Below, piece after piece: positions 42,601 to 52,384 of a stretch of 64,000 bases of DNA. How positions within the stretch are numbered: position 1 is the stretch's first letter; each line of letters opens with the position of its first letter. This DNA comes from Streptomyces fumigatiscleroticus (GTDB lineage: Bacteria; Actinomycetota; Actinomycetes; Streptomycetales; Streptomycetaceae): contig NZ_BMQF01000007.1 in assembly GCF_014647975.1 (NCBI RefSeq), forward strand, positions 248,001 through 312,000, written 5' to 3'. The translations under genes and the position numbers were made by a program. Below the pieces are notes generated by a model. The model was not told the origin of the DNA, searched no databases, and was given only the letters and a program-made list of their open reading frames with translations.

Positions 42601-43077
42601 ATGGCAGTTCCCCGCGTCATCCCGATCGCCTACCAGCCGAAGCACCGAACGGAGTCCATCGGCCGGTACGCCGGGGGTCAGTTCCTGGCGTCCGTCACCT
42701 ACGCGTTCCCCGAGGGCTACCGTCCGGACGACGGCTGGGAAGAGCACAAACGTCTGTACACCGTGTTCCACACCTTCGACACCGAGGGAAACCACCGCGA
42801 CTCGGAGATCTGGTGTGCCGGTACCTGGGCCGAGCAGCAGCGCGATCCGCACGGGGAGGACTCGGTCCTCGCCCGGGCCCGCGCCCGCCTGGGGAAACTG
42901 CTGCGGAGTCTGCCTCGCCGGTCGTACACGGACATAGCGATCCGCCCGTTCCAACTGACCGTCGACGGGGTGCTGTTCGGTCTGGTGACCGGGGAGGACA
43001 GCGAGGGCGCCTGGGCGGAGCTCTACCCGGACCATCTAGGTTTCAGCGCCCCGTGGGACGGACGGTACGACATCTGA
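42601..43077 (+). CDS. hypothetical protein (HycA-annotated type)
   Basis: A 158-residue soluble protein. MAVPRVIPIAYQPKHRTESIG and AELYPDHLGFSAPWDGRYD resemble Streptomyces proteins sometimes labelled formate-hydrogenlyase regulatory protein HycA, a label I would not trust. TAGGGT ends six bases before the ATG, so it may be leaderless. Function unknown. Confidence 0.82.
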   Translation: MAVPRVIPIAYQPKHRTESIGRYAGGQFLASVTYAFPEGYRPDDGWEEHKRLYTVFHTFDTEGNHRDSEIWCAGTWAEQQRDPHGEDSVLARARARLGKLLRSLPRRSYTDIAIRPFQLTVDGVLFGLVTGEDSEGAWAELYPDHLGFSAPWDGRYDI

Positions 43078-43175
43078 CGCCCGGGAACAGACGTTCCCAC
43101 CACACCCCCGCGTCGAGTAGATTGCGAAGATCACGCCAGACAGTGGCGTGATCCAGCCACGTGGGGGGACCATCC

Positions 43176-43541
43176 ATGGCACTGTTCGGCAACGCGCACA
43201 GCATCGACTCGACGCAGGCGCAGCAGGAGTACGCGCGCCTGCTGGGCCACGGCGAGCAGGTGCACGCCGCCTATCTGCTGATCCGCGACACCATCCTGTT
43301 CACCGACCGACGGCTGATCCTCGTCGACAAGCAGGGCATCACCGGCAAGAAGGTCGAGTACCACTCGGTCCCGTACCGCAGCATCACGCACTTCGCGGTG
43401 GAGACGGCCGGCACCTTCGACCTCGACGCCGAGCTGAAGATCTGGATCTCCGGCAGCGCGACCCCGATCGAGAAGACCTTCACCAAGGGCGTCGACATCT
43501 ACGAGGTCCAGGCGATCCTGACCCAGTTCGTGGCCAAGTAA
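43176..43541 (+). CDS. bacterial PH-domain protein
   Basis: A 121-residue protein with a bacterial pleckstrin-homology domain (VHAAYLLIRDTILFTDRRLILVDKQGITGKKVEYHSVPYRSITHFAVE). Such domains form oligomeric rings; role unknown. The ATG at 43176 has GGGGGG upstream. Confidence 0.9.
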   Translation: MALFGNAHSIDSTQAQQEYARLLGHGEQVHAAYLLIRDTILFTDRRLILVDKQGITGKKVEYHSVPYRSITHFAVETAGTFDLDAELKIWISGSATPIEKTFTKGVDIYEVQAILTQFVAK

Positions 43542-43559
43542 CCAGGAACACGAGCGCGC

Positions 43560-43595
43560 GGGCGGACGGCCCCTGTCAGGTGCGGCCGTCCGCCC
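43560..43595. terminator. terminator hairpin after the PH-domain gene
   Basis: Perfect 12-bp stem GGGCGGACGGCC / GGCCGTCCGCCC, loop of 12. Confidence 0.8.
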
Positions 43596-43778
43596 GTACG
43601 TATGTCCGCCGCAGGCGTCAGCTCGCCGAGGCGGAGGCCGATGCCGGCGCGGAGGCGCCCGGCTGGACCGCGTCGTCCGTGCCGTCGTGGGTCTCGTCGG
43701 GCTCGACGCCCATCGTGATGGACGCGTGGACGCCCTTGGCGACACCGGTGCCGGGCCCCGTGGACCGGGGGTCCGGGC

Positions 43779-45542
43779 CTACTTCGGCTGCGGCTTGCGC
43801 ACCTGGAGGTGCAGCTCCCTCAGCCGCGCCTCGTCCAGCTCCGTGGGCGCGCCCATCATCAGGTCCTGGGCGTTGCCGTTGAGCGGGAAGGCGATCGTCT
43901 CGCGGATGTTCGGCTCGTCGGCGAGGAGCATGACGATGCGGTCCACGCCCGGGGCGATGCCGCCGTGCGGCGGGGCGCCGAAGCGGAAGGCGCGGAGCAT
44001 GCCCGCGAACTCGCGCTCGACCGTCTCGGCGTCGTAGCCGGCGATCTCGAAGGCCTTGAGCATGATGTCCGGCTCGTGGTTCCGGATGGCACCGGAGGAC
44101 AGCTCGACGCCGTTGCAGACGATGTCGTACTGCCAGGCCAGGATGTCCAGCGGGTCCTGGTTCTCCAGGGCCTCCAGGCCGCCCTGCGGCATGGAGAAGG
44201 GGTTGTGGGAGAAGTCGATCCTCCCGGTCTCCTCGTCCTTCTCGTACATCGGGAAGTCGACGATCCAGCAGAAGCGGAAGACGTTCTCCTCGAAGTGGCC
44301 GGCCCGCTTGGCGGCCTCGACGCGCACGGCGCCCATGATCTTGGAGACCTCGTCGAACTCGCCCGCGCCGAAGAACACCGCGTGACCGGCGGCCAGCCCC
44401 AGCCGCTTCGTCAGCTCCGCGACGTTCTCCTCGGTAAGGAACTTGGCGATCGGGCCCGTCAGCGAGCCGTCCTCGCCCACGCGCACCCAGGCCAGGCCCT
44501 TGGCGCCCTGCTCGACCGCGTACTCGCCGAGCTGGTCGAAGAACTTGCGGGGCTGGGCGGAGACGTCCGGCACCGGCAGGGCGCGCACGTGCTTGCCCGC
44601 GAAGGCCTTGAACTCCGAGCCCTCGAAGATGTCGGTGATGTCGATGAGCTCCAGCTTGGCGCGCAGGTCCGGCTTGTCGGAGCCGTACTTCAGCATGGCC
44701 TCGCGGAACGGGATCCGCGGGAAGGGGGAGGTGACCTCGCGGCCGCCGCCGAACTCCGTGAAGAGCTCCGTCATCAGCTTCTCGATGGGCTGGAAGACGT
44801 CCTCCTGCTCGACGAAGCTCATCTCGACGTCGAGCTGGTAGAACTCGCCCGGCGAGCGGTCGGCGCGGGCGTCCTCGTCGCGGAAGCAGGGCGCGATCTG
44901 GAAGTAGCGGTCGAAGCCGGAGATCATCAGCAGCTGCTTGAACTGCTGCGGGGCCTGCGGCAGGGCGTAGAACCGGCCCGCGTGCAGACGGGAGGGGACG
45001 ACGAAGTCGCGGGCGCCCTCGGGGGAGGTCGCGGTCAGGATCGGCGTCGCCATCTCGTTGAAGCCGAGCGCGACCATCTTGTGGCGGATGGCGGAGATGA
45101 CCGCCGTACGCAGCATGATGTTGCGGTGCATGCGCTCGCGGCGCAGGTCCAGGAAGCGGTACTCCAGGCGCCGCTCCTCGTTGACCCCGTCCTCGGTGTT
45201 GATGGTGAAGGGCAGCGGGGCCGCCGCGCCGAGCAGCTCGACCTCGCTCACCTCGACCTCGACCTCGCCGGTGGGCAGATCGGCGTTGACGTTCTCGGTT
45301 CCACGTGAAACGACCTTGCCGTCCACGCGGACCGTCGATTCCTTGGACAGCTTGTCCAGGGCCTCGTAGGCGGGCGTGCCCGGACGGGCGACGAGCTGCG
45401 TGATGCCGTAGTGGTCGCGCAGATCGATGAAGAGGATGCCGCCCAGGTCGCGCCGATTGTGCAGCCAGCCACTCAGCCGGACGTCGGTGCCGACGTCAGA
45501 GGCGCGGAGCTCGCCGCAGGTGTGGGACCTGTACCGATGCAT
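43779..45542 (-). CDS. aspS: aspartyl-tRNA synthetase
   Basis: A 587-residue class IIb synthetase of the bacterial type with a GAD insertion domain. The N-terminal OB fold is [23 protein letters not shown]. Motif 2 is [19 protein letters not shown], and motif 3 is [22 protein letters not shown]. It charges tRNA-Asp, and in actinobacteria with GatCAB probably also tRNA-Asn. The start ATG is 45542. A parS-like 14-mer lies inside the gene. Divergent from a PP2C regulator. Confidence 0.97.
   Translation of the reverse strand: MHRYRSHTCGELRASDVGTDVRLSGWLHNRRDLGGILFIDLRDHYGITQLVARPGTPAYEALDKLSKESTVRVDGKVVSRGTENVNADLPTGEVEVEVSEVELLGAAAPLPFTINTEDGVNEERRLEYRFLDLRRERMHRNIMLRTAVISAIRHKMVALGFNEMATPILTATSPEGARDFVVPSRLHAGRFYALPQAPQQFKQLLMISGFDRYFQIAPCFRDEDARADRSPGEFYQLDVEMSFVEQEDVFQPIEKLMTELFTEFGGGREVTSPFPRIPFREAMLKYGSDKPDLRAKLELIDITDIFEGSEFKAFAGKHVRALPVPDVSAQPRKFFDQLGEYAVEQGAKGLAWVRVGEDGSLTGPIAKFLTEENVAELTKRLGLAAGHAVFFGAGEFDEVSKIMGAVRVEAAKRAGHFEENVFRFCWIVDFPMYEKDEETGRIDFSHNPFSMPQGGLEALENQDPLDILAWQYDIVCNGVELSSGAIRNHEPDIMLKAFEIAGYDAETVEREFAGMLRAFRFGAPPHGGIAPGVDRIVMLLADEPNIRETIAFPLNGNAQDLMMGAPTELDEARLRELHLQVRKPQPK
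45298..45311. promoter_or_regulatory. parS-like ParB-binding site inside aspS
   Basis: GTTCCACGTGAAAC differs by one base from the Streptomyces parS palindrome GTTTCACGTGAAAC. Streptomyces parS sites cluster around oriC and tolerate single mismatches. Confidence 0.8.
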
Positions 45543-45702
45543 CGTCGTTCATCCAGTCTTCGCTGATCGGGGATCGCCCGCCGGGTACGGCCTGGGCCAC
45601 CCCAGGGTACCGGGCGCCTCAAGATCGGCTCTCCTCCATTTGCCGTGGCCGCGCCTACGGCTTCGGTGGCAACCTGCGATCACCTCTTCTTAGAGTGGGG
45701 CA

Positions 45703-47904
45703 ATGCGCACTGGTGAGCCCCTGCCCGCCGTGGGGGATGTCCTCGCCGCTCTCGCGACCGGTCTGTGGCACTGGGACACCGCCACCGGGCGGGTCACGGT
45801 GGACGCCGAGGCCGCACGGCTGCTCGGGCTGCCCGCCGAACGGGGCACCCTGACGGAGGCCCAGGTACGGGCCCGGCTGCACCCGGTCGACTGGAACGAG
45901 ATCACCGGGGTGGTCCAGCTCGCCGTCGCCGAGAACACGCTCGCCGAGGTGCGCATCCGGGTCATGGACGAGCGGGGCCGGGTGCTCCGGGTGGTGCGCA
46001 GCCGCTCCAAGCCGTCCTACGACGCCGAACACGGGGCCTACGAGCTGATCGGCACCCTCCAGGAGGTCACCGAGCCGGCGCCGGGCACGCCCGCCGGGCG
46101 CAGCGCGGTCACGGGTGACTGGCGGCGCTCCCGTGAGGCGTTCCTGCTGGACGCGGGCCGGGCGCTGGCCGAGGCGCGGTCGACGGAGGAGGTGCTGCGG
46201 GTCGCGGCGGGGCTGTCGATGCCGGGCTTCTCGCCGGACGGGCTGGCGGTGTTCGCGGCACAGGGCGGCCGGCTGCGGATCATCGGCCATCACGGGCAGC
46301 GGCTCGACGACGACAGCCCCTTCTCGGAGATGGCGCTGGAGACCGACTACCCGGCGGCCGAGGTGGTCCGCGGCGGCCGTGCCGTCTATCTCTCCTCGCC
46401 CCAGCAGTACCGGTCCCGCTATCCGCTGATCTGGCCGCTCGTCGAGCCCTTCGGCCGGCGCTCCTGGGCGTTCCTGCCGCTGATCGTGGCGGGCCGCACG
46501 ATCGGCGCCTGGATGGCCGCGTTCACCTATCCGGTGGCGTTCACACCGGACGAGCGCTCGGTGCTGACCACCGTGGCGCGGATGCTGGCGCAGGCGCTGT
46601 CCCGGGCGGGCGCCGCGGAGACCGAGCGGGAGCTGACGGACGGGCTCCAGCGCTCGATGCTGCCCACGCTGGGCCCGCAGCGGCTTCCGGGCATGAGCGT
46701 CGCCGGCCGCTATGTGCCCACCGGCGGCGGGCTCCAGGTCGGCGGCGACTGGTACGACGTGATCCCGCTGCCCGGCGGCGGCGCCCGCGCCAACTCAGGA
46801 CAGGGACGGTTCGCGCTGGTCATCGGGGACGTGCAGGGTCACGACGTACGGGCGGCGGGGCTGATGGGCCAGCTGCGCATCGCGCTGCGCGCCTACGCCT
46901 CCGAGGGCCACCGCCCGGACGCGGTGCTCTCGCGCGCCTCCCGTTTCCTGCACGGCGTCGCCTACGGCGCCGAGGACGGCCAGGGCGCCGCCGACCTGCG
47001 CTTCGCCACCTGTCTGTATGCGGAGGTCGACCCCGCGACCGGCGTGCTGGACATCGCCCGGGCCGGCCATCCCGACCTGGCGGTGCGGATGGCGGACGGG
47101 ACGGTACTGCGGCGCCCGACGGCGGGCGGTCTGCCGCTGGGCATCGACCCGGACAGCGACTATCCGACCACGCGGCTCGCCCTGGAGCCCGGCGAGACCA
47201 TGCTGCTCTGCACCGACGGCCTGATCGAGACCGGCGGCCACGACCTGGACACCGGCTGGACGCGGCTCCGCTCCCTGTTGGAGGGAGACCGCGGCGACCT
47301 GGAGGAGCTGGCCGACGCCCTGGTGCAGGGCGTGCACGGGCCGTCCTCGCACCACAGCACCGGGCCGCTGGCCGACCGCAGGGAGGACGACATCGCCCTG
47401 CTGCTGCTGAGCCGCCGGGCGGACGACGGGGGCGGCGCGGCCGCCGGGCGGTCCGTGGCCCGGCGCACCATGCTGTCGGTCGCGCAGGACGAGCCGGAGC
47501 GGGTCGCCCTGGCCCGGCAGCAGCTGCGGGAGCTGCTGCACGACTGGCGCTCGGCCGATCAGGTCGACTCGGCGGTGCTGCTGCTGTCCGAGATGCTCAC
47601 CAACGTCCTGGTGCATACCGACGCCGACGCGCTGCTGGTCGCGGAGGTCACCGGCGAACCGGGCGAGCGGCGGCTGCGGGTGGAGGTCACCGACACCGGC
47701 GAGGACCTGCCGCACAAGCGCCGCCCCGGGGAGATGGCCTCCTCCGGCCGCGGTCTGATGCTGATCGAGCTGCTGGCGCACGCCTGGGGGGTGGATCCGC
47801 GCGGCGAGGGCAAGAGCATCTGGTTCGAGCTCTACGAGTCGGAGGGCGGCGAGGGGGAGGACGGGCCCGGCGCGCTCCCGGGCGGGTCCGCGGACCTCGC
47901 GTAG
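45703..47904 (+). CDS. PAS-GAF-PP2C phosphatase with anti-sigma-type ATPase domain
   Basis: A 733-residue multi-domain regulator. PAS-like at 10-130, GAF at 140-300, SpoIIE phosphatase at 310-560 (VGGDWYDVIPL, VIGDVQGHDVRAAG, CTDGLIETGG, REDDIALLLL), and an RsbW-type HATPase at 600-720 (LLSEMLTNVLVHT, DTGEDLP, GRGLMLIELLAHAWG). It could both phosphorylate and dephosphorylate partners that control an alternative sigma factor. TAGAGT ends six bases before the ATG, suggesting a leaderless message. Its 3' end overlaps the convergent permease by 73 bases. Confidence 0.94.
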   Translation: MRTGEPLPAVGDVLAALATGLWHWDTATGRVTVDAEAARLLGLPAERGTLTEAQVRARLHPVDWNEITGVVQLAVAENTLAEVRIRVMDERGRVLRVVRSRSKPSYDAEHGAYELIGTLQEVTEPAPGTPAGRSAVTGDWRRSREAFLLDAGRALAEARSTEEVLRVAAGLSMPGFSPDGLAVFAAQGGRLRIIGHHGQRLDDDSPFSEMALETDYPAAEVVRGGRAVYLSSPQQYRSRYPLIWPLVEPFGRRSWAFLPLIVAGRTIGAWMAAFTYPVAFTPDERSVLTTVARMLAQALSRAGAAETERELTDGLQRSMLPTLGPQRLPGMSVAGRYVPTGGGLQVGGDWYDVIPLPGGGARANSGQGRFALVIGDVQGHDVRAAGLMGQLRIALRAYASEGHRPDAVLSRASRFLHGVAYGAEDGQGAADLRFATCLYAEVDPATGVLDIARAGHPDLAVRMADGTVLRRPTAGGLPLGIDPDSDYPTTRLALEPGETMLLCTDGLIETGGHDLDTGWTRLRSLLEGDRGDLEELADALVQGVHGPSSHHSTGPLADRREDDIALLLLSRRADDGGGAAAGRSVARRTMLSVAQDEPERVALARQQLRELLHDWRSADQVDSAVLLLSEMLTNVLVHTDADALLVAEVTGEPGERRLRVEVTDTGEDLPHKRRPGEMASSGRGLMLIELLAHAWGVDPRGEGKSIWFELYESEGGEGEDGPGALPGGSADLA

Positions 47905-48920
47905 TGGTCGTGGAGCTGGTGGACGACGCCGAAGACGGCCGCCGTCAGCGGTACCGCCAGCAGCATCCCGACGATCCCGGCCACGGCCGCGCCCGCGGTG
48001 AGCGCGACCAGGACCACCGCCGGGTGCATCTGCACGGTCCGGCTCTGGATGATCGGCTGGAGGACGTGCCCCTCCAGCACCTGCACCGCGAGGACCACGC
48101 CGAGCGCCCACAGCGCGATGACGAACCCGCGGTCGGCGAGCGCGACCAGCACGGACACCGCCCCCGAGATGAACGCGCCCAGATAGGGGATGTAGGCGCC
48201 GACGAAGACGAGCGCGCCGAGCCCGACGGCGCCCGGCACCTGAAGGACGAGCAGTCCGACGGTGATGCAGACGGCGTCGATCAGCGCGATGACCGTGGTG
48301 CCGCGCATGAAGCCCTCGACGGCCGCGAAGGCCCGCCGGGCCATCGCCTCGGCGGCGTCGGCGCTCGTGTGCGGGACCATGGCGCGCAGGGTGCCGGCGG
48401 CCCGGTCGGAGTCGCGCAGGAAGAAGAAGACCAGCAGCAGGGCGAGCACGGCCATGGCGAGGGTCTCGCCGACCACGCCGACCCCGCTGATCACGCCGGA
48501 GGCGGCGCTCCCGCCGAACTTGCCCAGCAGCTCGCGCGCGTTGCCCGCGAGATCGTCCAGTGAGGTTCCGGGCGCCCCGAAGTGGTCGGCGACCTGCCGG
48601 GCGGAGTCCCGGAGCGAGGCGACGATCTGGTCCCCGGTGTCGATCAGCGCGGCCACCACGATGTACACGGCCCCGCCGACCACGGCGACGACCGCGACGC
48701 AGGTGAGCCCGGCGGCCAGCGAGCGCTGTACCCCCGCCCGCACCAGCCACCCGTGCAGCGGCCGCAGCAGGGCGGTGCCGAGCAGCGCGAGCAGCACGGG
48801 CGTCACCGCCGTACGGAACTCCACGCAGAGCCGGACTCCGACGTAGGCCACCCCGGTGACGAGCAGCACGACGGCGCACCAGGCGGCGAGCCTGCGGACG
48901 GGCTCGGGAAGCAACTGCAC
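47832..48920 (-). CDS. AI-2E-family transporter
   Basis: A 362-residue membrane protein of the AI-2E/PerM exporter family with about eight helices. The typical GALVFVGAYIPYLGAFISG and LEGHVLQPIIQSRTVQMHPAVVL segments are present. Cargo unknown. GTG 48920 with GGGGG upstream is preferred; GTG 48941 is in frame. Converges on the PP2C regulator. Confidence 0.9.
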   Translation of the reverse strand: MQLLPEPVRRLAAWCAVVLLVTGVAYVGVRLCVEFRTAVTPVLLALLGTALLRPLHGWLVRAGVQRSLAAGLTCVAVVAVVGGAVYIVVAALIDTGDQIVASLRDSARQVADHFGAPGTSLDDLAGNARELLGKFGGSAASGVISGVGVVGETLAMAVLALLLVFFFLRDSDRAAGTLRAMVPHTSADAAEAMARRAFAAVEGFMRGTTVIALIDAVCITVGLLVLQVPGAVGLGALVFVGAYIPYLGAFISGAVSVLVALADRGFVIALWALGVVLAVQVLEGHVLQPIIQSRTVQMHPAVVLVALTAGAAVAGIVGMLLAVPLTAAVFGVVHQLHDHYARSADPPGSAPGPSSPSPPSDS

Positions 48921-48999
48921 GCCCCCAGCCGAACACGGCACCGGGCGGACTGTCCTGCGCGGACGGCCCGCCCGGGTGAGGACGCGGCGACGGGGGCGG

Positions 49000-49755
49000 T
49001 CAGGCCCGCGGTCCGCCGGCGTCCATGCCGTGCACCGCCGGGACGGTCCCCAGGCGGCCCTTCTGGAAGTCCTCGAAGGCCTGCTGGAGCTCGGCCTTGG
49101 TGTTCATCACGAAGGGGCCGTAGTGGGCCATGGGCTCGCGGATCGGCCGGCCTCCGAGGAGGACGACCTCCAGGTCCGGGGTGTGCGCGTCCTGCTTCTC
49201 GTCGGCGCGGACGGTCAGCGCGGAGCCGGCGCCGAAGACGGCGGTCTGGCCCAGGTGGACCGGGCGGCGCTCGGTGCCGACGCTGCCGCGTCCGGCCAGC
49301 ACGTAGGCGAGGCCGTTGAAGTCCTCCCGCCAGGGCAGGGTGAGCTCGGCGCCCGGCGCCAGCGTCGCGTGGATCATGGTGATCGGGGTGTGCGTGGCGC
49401 CGGGACCCTGGTGGCCGTCGAGCTCACCGGCGATGACGCGGATCAGCGCGCCGCCGTCGGGAGAGGTGAGCAGCTGGACGCTGCCGCCGCGGATGTCCTG
49501 GTACTTCGGGGCCATCATCTTGTCCTTGGCCGGCAGGTTCACCCACAGCTGGAGACCGTGGAAGAGGCCACCGGACATGACCAGCGACTCCGGCGGGGCC
49601 TCGATGTGCAGCAGGCCGGACCCGGCGGTCATCCACTGGGTGTCGCCGTTGGTGATGGTGCCGCCACCGCCGTGGCTGTCCTGGTGGTCGAAGACGCCGT
49701 CGATCGCGCTCACGCGGGGGAGCAGAAGCGGGTTCTCGGCGGTCACTGCGGGCAT
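49000..49755 (-). CDS. pirin-family protein with internal deletion
   Basis: A 251-residue pirin/bicupin. From residue 18 the sequence follows normal pirins (IDGVFDHQDSHGGGG, DTQWMTAGSGLLHIEAPP, YGPFVMNT). Between MPAVTAENPLLLPRVSA and IDGVF the usual 70-75 residues, including the iron-binding HPHRG motif, are missing in frame. The second ligand pair, His-x-Glu in LLHIE, is still there. The ribosome site GAGGAGG before the ATG is good. The protein is probably made but should bind iron poorly or not at all. Confidence 0.9.
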   Translation of the reverse strand: MPAVTAENPLLLPRVSAIDGVFDHQDSHGGGGTITNGDTQWMTAGSGLLHIEAPPESLVMSGGLFHGLQLWVNLPAKDKMMAPKYQDIRGGSVQLLTSPDGGALIRVIAGELDGHQGPGATHTPITMIHATLAPGAELTLPWREDFNGLAYVLAGRGSVGTERRPVHLGQTAVFGAGSALTVRADEKQDAHTPDLEVVLLGGRPIREPMAHYGPFVMNTKAELQQAFEDFQKGRLGTVPAVHGMDAGGPRA

Positions 49756-49824
49756 GTCGGTACCTCCTCGGGTACGCCCATTTTAGTTGAGCGTTGAACT
49801 TCTTGGTAGTCCGGAACCGAAAAA

Positions 49825-49848
49825 GCCCGGAGGGCATTCCCTCCGGGC
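49825..49848 (-). terminator. intrinsic terminator of the SseB gene
   Basis: 10-bp stem GCCCGGAGGG / CCCTCCGGGC, loop of 4, followed on the minus strand by TTTTTC. One of the few terminators here with a T-run. Confidence 0.92.
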
Positions 49849-49872
49849 CGGGGTTCGGGGCGCGGTCCTCGC

Positions 49873-50337
49873 TCAGCCGTACATACGGCGCATGGCGAAG
49901 TCGACCATCTGCTCCACCGCCTTGGCGTCGAAGACGATGCGGTGCTCGCCCTCCATGTCCAGGACGAAGCCGTAGCCGGTCGGCAGCAGGTCGATCACCT
50001 CGGCGCCGGTGATCACGAAGTACTTGGACTCCTTGCCGGCGTAGCGGCGCAGCTCCTTGAGCGAGGTGAACATCGGGATCACCGGCTGCTGGGTGTTGTG
50101 CAGGGCGAGGAATCCGGGGTTGTCACCGCGCGGGCAGTAGACCTTGGAGGTGGCGAAGACCTGCTGGAAGTCCTCGGCGGACAGCTGGCCGGTGGTGAAG
50201 GCGCGCACCGCGTCCGCGAGCGAGGGCGGGGACGGCTCGGGGTACAGCGGCGGCTGCTGCCCGTATCCGCCGGCCATCGGCTGCTGCGGCGGGGCGTACT
50301 GCTGCTGGGCACCCACGTTCTGGTCGTAGCCGTACAT
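49873..50337 (-). CDS. SseB-family protein
   Basis: A 154-residue protein. A Gln/Pro/Tyr-rich, prion-like start (1-40) precedes an SseB N-terminal-type domain (LADAVRAFTTGQLSAEDFQQVFATSKVYCP, IPMFTSLKELRRYAG). In Streptomyces this family has no known activity. Single-gene unit with a clear terminator. Confidence 0.88.
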   Translation of the reverse strand: MYGYDQNVGAQQQYAPPQQPMAGGYGQQPPLYPEPSPPSLADAVRAFTTGQLSAEDFQQVFATSKVYCPRGDNPGFLALHNTQQPVIPMFTSLKELRRYAGKESKYFVITGAEVIDLLPTGYGFVLDMEGEHRIVFDAKAVEQMVDFAMRRMYG

Positions 50338-50480
50338 GCCGCAAAGAGTAACGAGTCACAGATGACCACAACGGGCTTGCTTCTTATTACCGACGGGTAG
50401 CATCATCGGAGCTACTAGTTGGTAAGCGAACTGGGTGCGAGGAGTCAGTGCCTCGCCGATCTCTCTACGGAGCTGTCGCC

Positions 50481-52307
50481 ATGGGGCACTACAAGTCGAA
50501 TCTCCGCGACATCGAGTTCAACCTCTTCGAGGTGCTCGGCCGCGACAAGGTCTACGGCACCGGCCCGTTCGCGGAGATGGACACGGACACCGCCAAGAGC
50601 ATCCTGGAGGAGCTGACCCGCCTCTCCGAGAACGAGCTGGCCGAGTCCTTCGCCGACGCCGACCGCAACCCGCCGGTCTTCGACCCGGAGAGCAACACCG
50701 CGCCGGTCCCGGCCTCCTTCAAGAAGAGCTACCAGGCCTTCATGGACTCCGAGTACTGGCGGCTCGGCCTGCCCGAGGAGATCGGCGGCACCACCGCGCC
50801 CCGCTCCCTGATCTGGGCCTACGCGGAGCTGATCCTCGGCGCCAACCCGGCCGTGTGGATGTACTCCTCCGGCCCCGCCTTCGCGGGCATCCTCTTCGAG
50901 GAGGGCAACGAGGTCCAGAAGCACATCGCGAAGATCGCCGTCGAGAAGCAGTGGGGCTCCACCATGGTGCTCACCGAGCCGGACGCCGGCTCGGACGTCG
51001 GCGCCGGCCGCACCAAGGCCGTGCAGCAGGAGGACGGCTCCTGGCACATCGAGGGCGTGAAGCGCTTCATCACCTCCGGTGAGCACGACATGTCGGAGAA
51101 CATCCTCCACTACGTGCTCGCCCGCCCCGAGGGCGCCGGCCCCGGCACCAAGGGCCTGTCCCTCTTCCTCGTGCCCAAGTACCTCTTCGACTTCGAGACC
51201 GGCGAGCTGGGCGAGCGCAACGGCGTCTACGCCACCAACGTCGAGCACAAGATGGGCCTGAAGGCCTCCAACACCTGCGAGATGACCTTCGGCGACCGGC
51301 ACCCCGCCAAGGGCTGGCTGATCGGCGACAAGCACGACGGCATCCGCCAGATGTTCCGCATCATCGAGTTCGCCCGCATGATGGTCGGCACGAAGGCGAT
51401 CTCCACGCTGTCGACGGGCTACCTGAACGCCCTGGAGTACGCCAAGGAGCGCGTCCAGGGCCCCGACCTGGCGAACTTCATGGACAAGACCGCGCCCAAG
51501 GTCACCATCACCCACCACCCCGACGTGCGCCGCTCGCTGATGACGCAGAAGGCGTACGCGGAGGGCATGCGCGCGCTCGTCCTGCACACCGCCTCCGTCC
51601 AGGACGCGATCCAGGTCAAGGAGGCCAACGGCGAGGACGCCTCCGCCGAGCACGCGCTCAACGACCTGCTCCTGCCCATCGTCAAGGGCTACGGCTCCGA
51701 GAAGGGCTACGAGCAGCTCGCCCAGTCGCTCCAGACCTTCGGCGGCTCCGGCTTCCTCCAGGAGTACCCGATCGAGCAGTACATCCGGGACTCCAAGATC
51801 GACACCCTGTACGAGGGCACCACGGCCATCCAGGGCCAGGACTTCTTCTTCCGGAAGATCGTCCGCAACCAGGGCGCCGCGCTGAACTCGCTCGCCGAGG
51901 ACATCAAGAAGTTCCTGGCGCTCGGCACCGGCGGCGAGGAGCTGGCCGGCGCCCGCGAGCACCTCGCCAAGGCCGCCGTCGAGCTGGAGGCGATCGTCGG
52001 CCTGATGCTGACCGACCTCGCCGCCACCGAGCAGGACGTCAAGAACATCTACAAGGTCGGCCTCAACACCACCCGCCTGCTGCTGGCCTCCGGTGACGTC
52101 GTCGTCGGCTACCTGCTGCTCAGGGGCGCCGCGGTCGCCGCCGAGAAGCTCCAGACCGCCTCCGCCAAGGACCGGGCCTTCTACACCGGCAAGATCGCCG
52201 CGGCGAAGTTCTTCGCGGCCACCGTCCTGCCCGGCGTCACCCTGGCCCGCAAGGTGGCCGCGGGCGTCGAGCTGGACCTGATGGAGCTGGACGAGGCCGC
52301 GTTCTAG
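50481..52307 (+). CDS. acyl-CoA dehydrogenase (FadE-type, 600 aa class)
   Basis: A 608-residue FAD enzyme of beta-oxidation, of the long actinobacterial form. Motifs: [17 protein letters not shown] (FAD/substrate loop), [14 protein letters not shown], and [27 protein letters not shown] with the catalytic Glu region. An extra C-terminal helical domain (residues 470-600) distinguishes it from 380-residue forms. ATG 50481 has GGAG eight bases upstream. Divergent from the SseB gene, with a TAGCAT -10 candidate at 50398. Confidence 0.94.
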   Translation: MGHYKSNLRDIEFNLFEVLGRDKVYGTGPFAEMDTDTAKSILEELTRLSENELAESFADADRNPPVFDPESNTAPVPASFKKSYQAFMDSEYWRLGLPEEIGGTTAPRSLIWAYAELILGANPAVWMYSSGPAFAGILFEEGNEVQKHIAKIAVEKQWGSTMVLTEPDAGSDVGAGRTKAVQQEDGSWHIEGVKRFITSGEHDMSENILHYVLARPEGAGPGTKGLSLFLVPKYLFDFETGELGERNGVYATNVEHKMGLKASNTCEMTFGDRHPAKGWLIGDKHDGIRQMFRIIEFARMMVGTKAISTLSTGYLNALEYAKERVQGPDLANFMDKTAPKVTITHHPDVRRSLMTQKAYAEGMRALVLHTASVQDAIQVKEANGEDASAEHALNDLLLPIVKGYGSEKGYEQLAQSLQTFGGSGFLQEYPIEQYIRDSKIDTLYEGTTAIQGQDFFFRKIVRNQGAALNSLAEDIKKFLALGTGGEELAGAREHLAKAAVELEAIVGLMLTDLAATEQDVKNIYKVGLNTTRLLLASGDVVVGYLLLRGAAVAAEKLQTASAKDRAFYTGKIAAAKFFAATVLPGVTLARKVAAGVELDLMELDEAAF

Positions 52308-52327
52308 TCCCCGCGCACTCCCCCGGC

Positions 52328-52362
52328 GAGGGCCCGCTTCCGGACACGGGAGACGGGCCCTC
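52328..52362 (+). terminator. terminator after acyl-CoA dehydrogenase
   Basis: GAGGGCCCG / CGGGCCCTC, 9-bp perfect stem with loop of 17. Confidence 0.65.
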
Positions 52363-52384
52363 GTCCGTCGTTAAGGTGAAACAC

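Noticed and set aside
43618-43713. 31-codon minus-strand ORF after aspS (MGVEPDETHDG...)
   Set aside because: Codon pattern looks gene-like and it could be a remnant of a larger gene, but there is no ribosome site and no family; not called.
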